The notes under the pieces: generated by a model | What the model was told of the DNA's origin: nothing | Databases searched by the model: none | What the model saw: only the letters and a program-made list of their open reading frames with translations | Translations under genes and position numbers: made by a program | Assembly (NCBI RefSeq): GCF_050633145.1 | Contig: NZ_JBOEFY010000050.1 | Coordinates: forward strand, 1-64,000 | DNA: 64,000 nucleotides | Reading direction: 5' to 3' | Source: Kordia sp050633145 | Lineage (GTDB): Bacteria; Bacteroidota; Bacteroidia; Flavobacteriales; Flavobacteriaceae | Part shown: in pieces, positions 61,169 through 64,000 of the stretch | Numbering within the stretch: the first letter of the stretch is position 1 | Layout of the letters: each line of letters begins with the position of its first letter

Positions 61169-61176
61169 TATCTTTG
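61169..61176 (+). promoter_or_regulatory. -7 box of the bacilliredoxin gene
   Basis: TATCTTTG, a TAnnTTTG match, lies 33 bp before the ATG. Confidence 0.5.
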
Positions 61177-61208
61177 CAGCATTATTAATGAATTTAATTT
61201 AAAAGATT

Positions 61209-61619
61209 ATGTATCCACCAGAATTGGTAAAGCCAATGAGAGCAGATTTGACTGCAGTTGGTTTTGAAGAATTACATACGGTAGAAGCTGTTGATAATGC
61301 TTTAGCAAAAGAAGGAACAACTTTAGTAGTTGTAAATTCTGTTTGTGGTTGTGCTGCAGCTAATGCAAGACCTGGCGCAAGAATGTCTTTAGATAATGAT
61401 AAGAAACCTGATAACTTAGTAACAGTTTTTGCAGGAGTTGATAGAGAAGCAACAGATAAAGCAAGAGGTTATATGATTCCTTTTCCACCTTCTTCTCCAA
61501 GTATGGCATTGTTTAAAGACGGACAATTAGTACACATGTTGGAGCGTCACCACATTGAAGGAAGACCAGCAGAAATGATTGCTGAGAACCTAAAAGATGC
61601 GTACAACGAAAATTGCTAA
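61209..61619 (+). CDS. BrxA/BrxB-family bacilliredoxin
   Basis: Removes bacillithiol (or a similar thiol) from proteins, or acts as a CxC thiol isomerase. 136 aa, usual length. The redox motif is Cys46-Gly-Cys48 in VVNSVCGCAAANARPGA. Whether the organism makes bacillithiol is not visible here. Single gene with a -7 box and a terminator. Confidence 0.93.
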   Translation: MYPPELVKPMRADLTAVGFEELHTVEAVDNALAKEGTTLVVVNSVCGCAAANARPGARMSLDNDKKPDNLVTVFAGVDREATDKARGYMIPFPPSSPSMALFKDGQLVHMLERHHIEGRPAEMIAENLKDAYNENC

Positions 61620-61644
61620 TGCATTTTTAAAGAACAAATTATAG

Positions 61645-61672
61645 AAACCACGCAAATGCGTGGTTTTGTTTT
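61645..61672 (+). terminator. Intrinsic terminator after the bacilliredoxin gene
   Basis: AAACCACGCA and TGCGTGGTTT pair around a 2-base gap, followed by TGTTTT. Confidence 0.8.
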
Positions 61673-61704
61673 ATAATTTCATCAAACTATAAAGTATTAA
61701 AGTA

Positions 61705-62448
61705 GTGAAGTTTTTATCATATATACTGTCAAGCATTTATATGCTTGTTTTTGGATTGTTATTAGTTATTTTTCATGGAATTCAATGGATTTGTCTAAAG
61801 ATAGGCGGACATAATGGACATAATTGGAGCGTAAATGCATTGCAGTTTAGCATTATGTGGTGTCACCGTATTTTAGGAACGCGTTACAAACTTCGTAACT
61901 CACATGCATTGGATACAAGTAGACCTTTAATTATTGTGTCAAATCATCAAAGCATGAATGATATTTCTCCTTTAATTTGGTTGTTTAAGAAGCAATATCC
62001 AAAGTTTATCAGCAAAAAAGAATTAGGCAAAGGAATTCCGAGTATTTCCTTTAATTTACGTCATGGCGGTGCCGCTTTGATCGATAGAAATAATCCGAAG
62101 CAAGCCATTTCAGAAATCATTCGGTTTGCAAAGTATGTGCAACAAAACACATATTCAGCAGTTATTTTCCCAGAAGGAACACGTAGCAAAACAGGCGATC
62201 CAAGACCTTTTAAGACCAAAGGATTACAAATGTTATTTAAATATATTCCGAATGCACAAATTGTCCCTGTAACGATTAACAATTCATGGAAAACAACTAA
62301 ATATGGAAAGTTTCCATACGGATTGGGTGCAAAAATCACCATTGATACACACGAACCAATTTTATTGAGTGATTATCCTAAAAATAAATTTGACGAACTT
62401 ATTGAGCATATCGAAAAAGTAGTCACAAAATCTATTGTAACTGCGTAG
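61705..62448 (+). CDS. plsC: 1-acyl-sn-glycerol-3-phosphate acyltransferase (PlsC-type)
   Basis: Adds the second acyl chain in phospholipid synthesis, at the inner membrane. 247 aa from GTG 61705; the ATG at 61741 would lose part of the N-terminal membrane helix (FLSYILSSIYMLVFGLLLVIF), so the GTG is preferred. Acyltransferase motif I HQSMND (His81, Asp86) and motif FPEGTRS (155-161) are intact. Confidence 0.93.
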   Translation: MKFLSYILSSIYMLVFGLLLVIFHGIQWICLKIGGHNGHNWSVNALQFSIMWCHRILGTRYKLRNSHALDTSRPLIIVSNHQSMNDISPLIWLFKKQYPKFISKKELGKGIPSISFNLRHGGAALIDRNNPKQAISEIIRFAKYVQQNTYSAVIFPEGTRSKTGDPRPFKTKGLQMLFKYIPNAQIVPVTINNSWKTTKYGKFPYGLGAKITIDTHEPILLSDYPKNKFDELIEHIEKVVTKSIVTA

Positions 62449-62495
62449 ATTTATATGCGAATTAATCTTCTATAAACGTTTTTAAAATAGAATTC

Positions 62496-63155
62496 ATGAG
62501 TCTAGCTAAAGAAACAATTATTGCAAAAACTATCTCTTTTGTTCAAGAAACTTTAGCAAATGCAGAAGGCGGACACGATTGGTTTCATATTGAACGCGTA
62601 TATAAAAACTCATTGCTGATTGCTAAAGAAGAAACTGTCGATGAATTCATTGTGAGTTTAGGCGCTTTGTTACATGATATTGCCGATTCTAAATTTCACA
62701 ACGGAGATGAAACTGTTGGACCTAAAGTAGCACGCAATTTTTTAGAAAGTATCGCTGTGGCGGAAGACGTCATTGTGCATGTAGAAAATATTATTACGAA
62801 TATTTCTTTTAAAGGCGGAAATTTTGACCAGCAGTTTACCTCACCAGAATTGGACGTGATTCAAGATGCAGATCGTTTGGATGCTATTGGCGCTATTGGT
62901 ATTGCTCGTTGTTTTAATTATGGTGGCTTTAAAGATCGGAAGTTATACGATCCGGAAATAAAGCCTAACCTCAACATGACCAAAGAGGAATATAAAAAAT
63001 CGACTACGCCAACAATTAATCATTTCTACGAAAAGTTATTACTACTTAAAGATAAAATGAACACAAAAACTGGGCAAAAAATTGCAGAACAACGTCATGC
63101 CTATATGGAACAGTTTTTAGCGCAATTTTATGCAGAATGGAATGGGGAAGTTTAG
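62496..63155 (+). CDS. HD-domain phosphohydrolase
   Basis: 219 aa, metal-dependent phosphohydrolase of the YedJ/YpgQ type. Residues: His31 (GGHDWFHIERV), His60/Asp61 (LLHDIADSKFH) and a later Asp in QDADRLDAIGAIGIARCF, the family's fourth ligand. Probably acts on nucleotides or other phosphate esters; substrate unknown. The TAG stop (63153-63155) is the first unit of an 8-bp tandem array. Confidence 0.9.
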   Translation: MSLAKETIIAKTISFVQETLANAEGGHDWFHIERVYKNSLLIAKEETVDEFIVSLGALLHDIADSKFHNGDETVGPKVARNFLESIAVAEDVIVHVENIITNISFKGGNFDQQFTSPELDVIQDADRLDAIGAIGIARCFNYGGFKDRKLYDPEIKPNLNMTKEEYKKSTTPTINHFYEKLLLLKDKMNTKTGQKIAEQRHAYMEQFLAQFYAEWNGEV

Positions 63156-63221
63156 ACTGTTAGACTGTTAGACTGTTAGACTGTTAGACTGTTAGACTGT
63201 TAGACTGTTAGACTGTTAGAC
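63153..63221. repeat. 8-bp tandem array, TAGACTGT x 8.6
   Basis: Eight full units and a partial ninth, all identical, run from the HD gene's stop codon onward. Pure repeat, no spacers. Copy number can change by slippage without altering the protein, because the stop is in the first unit. Confidence 0.92.
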
Positions 63222-63374
63222 AAATATATTTCTTTTAGAAACAATTCACTGTTCACTTTAGTTTCTTATTTTCTTCAAATAATCGCGTGTTCATAAACCA
63301 TCAATAGCATTCTTTTTTATTACTTACTTCATACTGTACTTTCGATCCATTATTAATTTACAAATCAAACTATT

Positions 63375-63551
63375 ATGAAAAGTAACGGAAAGAAAACATT
63401 GAAATTAACTAAAAAATCTATTTCTAACTTATCAACTATTCTTGGCGGAATTGGTGGAGGAAGCGAACCATCTGGCGGAGATTGGAATGCTGCACCAAGT
63501 ACAGGCGGACCAAGCTGGAATTGCAATAGTGTAGACGTATGTACTCGATAG
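63375..63551 (+). CDS. RiPP-like precursor peptide 1 (core motif PSTGGPSWNC)
   Basis: 58 aa. Leader MKSNGKKTLKLTKKSISNLSTILGG shows the KxLxLxKxSISNL signature and a GG site; the core contains APSTGGPSWNC with two Cys overall. It shares that core motif, in form PSTxGPxWxC, with the next peptide (63743). The flanking sequence is AT-rich and no gene lies within 200 bp upstream. Family assignment is by leader similarity; the modification type is unknown. Confidence 0.75.
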   Translation: MKSNGKKTLKLTKKSISNLSTILGGIGGGSEPSGGDWNAAPSTGGPSWNCNSVDVCTR

Positions 63552-63582
63552 TTAAAAACTAGTTATACAATAACATACACGG

Positions 63583-63617
63583 CCTGTTTTTCTATATAAA
63601 GAAAGACAGGTTTTTTT
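63583..63617 (+). terminator. Intrinsic terminator after precursor peptide 1
   Basis: CCTGTTTTTCT (63583-63593) and AGAAAGACAGG (63600-63610), with one G-U pair, then seven T residues. Confidence 0.8.
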
Positions 63618-63742
63618 ATTCTTATAACTTTTAATTGAATACCATTTACAACGATTTTTAAAAGAAATTAAAAAAAGTGGGTAATGAAATTTCATAATGC
63701 ACCCTATTAATAGAAAACACAAACTATTAACACACAAACATT

Positions 63743-63934
63743 ATGAAAAACAAAGCAATTCAAACACTAAAACTGAACAGCATTTCTATTTCAAATTTAT
63801 CATCAATAAACGGTGGACTTCAAAACAACCATGGTAATCAACGACCTGTAAAAGGTTCTCCAAGTACAGCCGGACCAACTTGGGATTGTGGTCATAGTAG
63901 CGGTTGTTATACAAAAGGTTGCGCAAATGGTTAA
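63743..63934 (+). CDS. RiPP-like precursor peptide 2 (core motif PSTAGPTWDC)
   Basis: 63 aa. Leader MKNKAIQTLKLNSISISNLSSINGG with GG site (24-25); the core has SPSTAGPTWDC followed by GHSSGCYTKGCANG, three Cys. It is a tandem relative of the peptide at 63375 and shows the same PSTxGPxWxC core. Its own terminator follows. Biosynthetic genes, if any, lie beyond the right edge. Confidence 0.78.
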   Translation: MKNKAIQTLKLNSISISNLSSINGGLQNNHGNQRPVKGSPSTAGPTWDCGHSSGCYTKGCANG

Positions 63935-63949
63935 AATCCACTAAAAAAC

Positions 63950-63997
63950 AAATGCCTTCACATTTTATCTTTTTAAAGTTTGAAGGTGTTTTTATTG
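63950..63997 (+). terminator. Intrinsic terminator after precursor peptide 2
   Basis: ATGCCTTCA (63952-63960) and TGAAGGTGT (63981-63989) pair with one wobble, followed by T residues, at the end of the window. Confidence 0.6.
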
Positions 63998-64000
63998 TAT

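Noticed and set aside
63153..63221. Possible CRISPR array
   Set aside because: The unit is only 8 bp, all copies are contiguous, there are no spacers and no cas gene is nearby.
1..64000. tRNA, rRNA, insertion sequence or prophage genes
   Set aside because: No cloverleaf, rRNA-like stretch, transposase, integrase or phage structural gene could be recognised; short RNAs could still have been missed by eye.

Overview
The window reads as a low-GC marine flavobacterium (Bacteroidota, family Flavobacteriaceae). The evidence is: SusC/CarboxypepD-type TonB receptors, two type IX secretion (T9SS) cargo proteins with C-terminal sorting tails, several -7 boxes of the Bacteroidota form TAnnTTTG, flavobacterial-style intergenic repeats, and several orphan precursor peptides with the Bacteroidota KxLxLxKxxISxL leader. 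A Kordia-like genus would fit, but that is a guess from gene style.

Layout. 1-4.2 kb is a metal module: a Mn/Zn-type ABC binding lipoprotein running off the left edge, a DtxR/MntR-type regulator and a divergent TonB receptor, with a palindromic operator candidate between the last two. 4.4-12.3 kb holds a polyprenyl diphosphate synthase and a TetR-TolC-adaptor-RND efflux operon with a TetR operator candidate on its promoter; a decayed 49-codon copy of the RND tail follows. 12.6-15.3 kb has small secreted and unrecognised genes, including a His/Cys-dyad (clan CD-like) protein and a partner. 15.4-20.2 kb is a sigma/anti-sigma/TonB receptor trio. 20.5-28 kb is housekeeping (aspS, ClC channel, cold-shock protein, tadA) plus an orphan Cys-rich RiPP-like precursor. 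28.1-33.1 kb is a compact six-gene operon that I cannot assign to a known system: a small Cys-containing protein, an outer-membrane barrel, a two-helix membrane protein, a leaderless subtilase, a beta-rich protein and a TPR/TM/LytTR regulator.

33.4-51.6 kb holds dxs, a phosphate porin plus PiT transporter pair, dgt, two tandem T9SS BNR-propeller paralogues and class Ia ribonucleotide reductase. 51.8-63.2 kb is mostly housekeeping and small membrane proteins (DUF3109, MarC, a compact FAD protein, CtpA-like S41 protease, dCMP deaminase, HupE, DjlA-like co-chaperone, bacilliredoxin, PlsC, HD hydrolase). Between these lies an XRE regulator facing a small membrane protein across a large two-site palindromic operator.

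The right end carries two tandem precursor peptides with a shared core motif, just after an 8-bp tandem repeat. No rRNA, tRNA, insertion sequence, prophage or CRISPR array was found. The best candidates for something undescribed are the dispersed orphan RiPP-like precursors, the 28-33 kb subtilase operon and the His/Cys-dyad gene pair at 13.2-14.9 kb.
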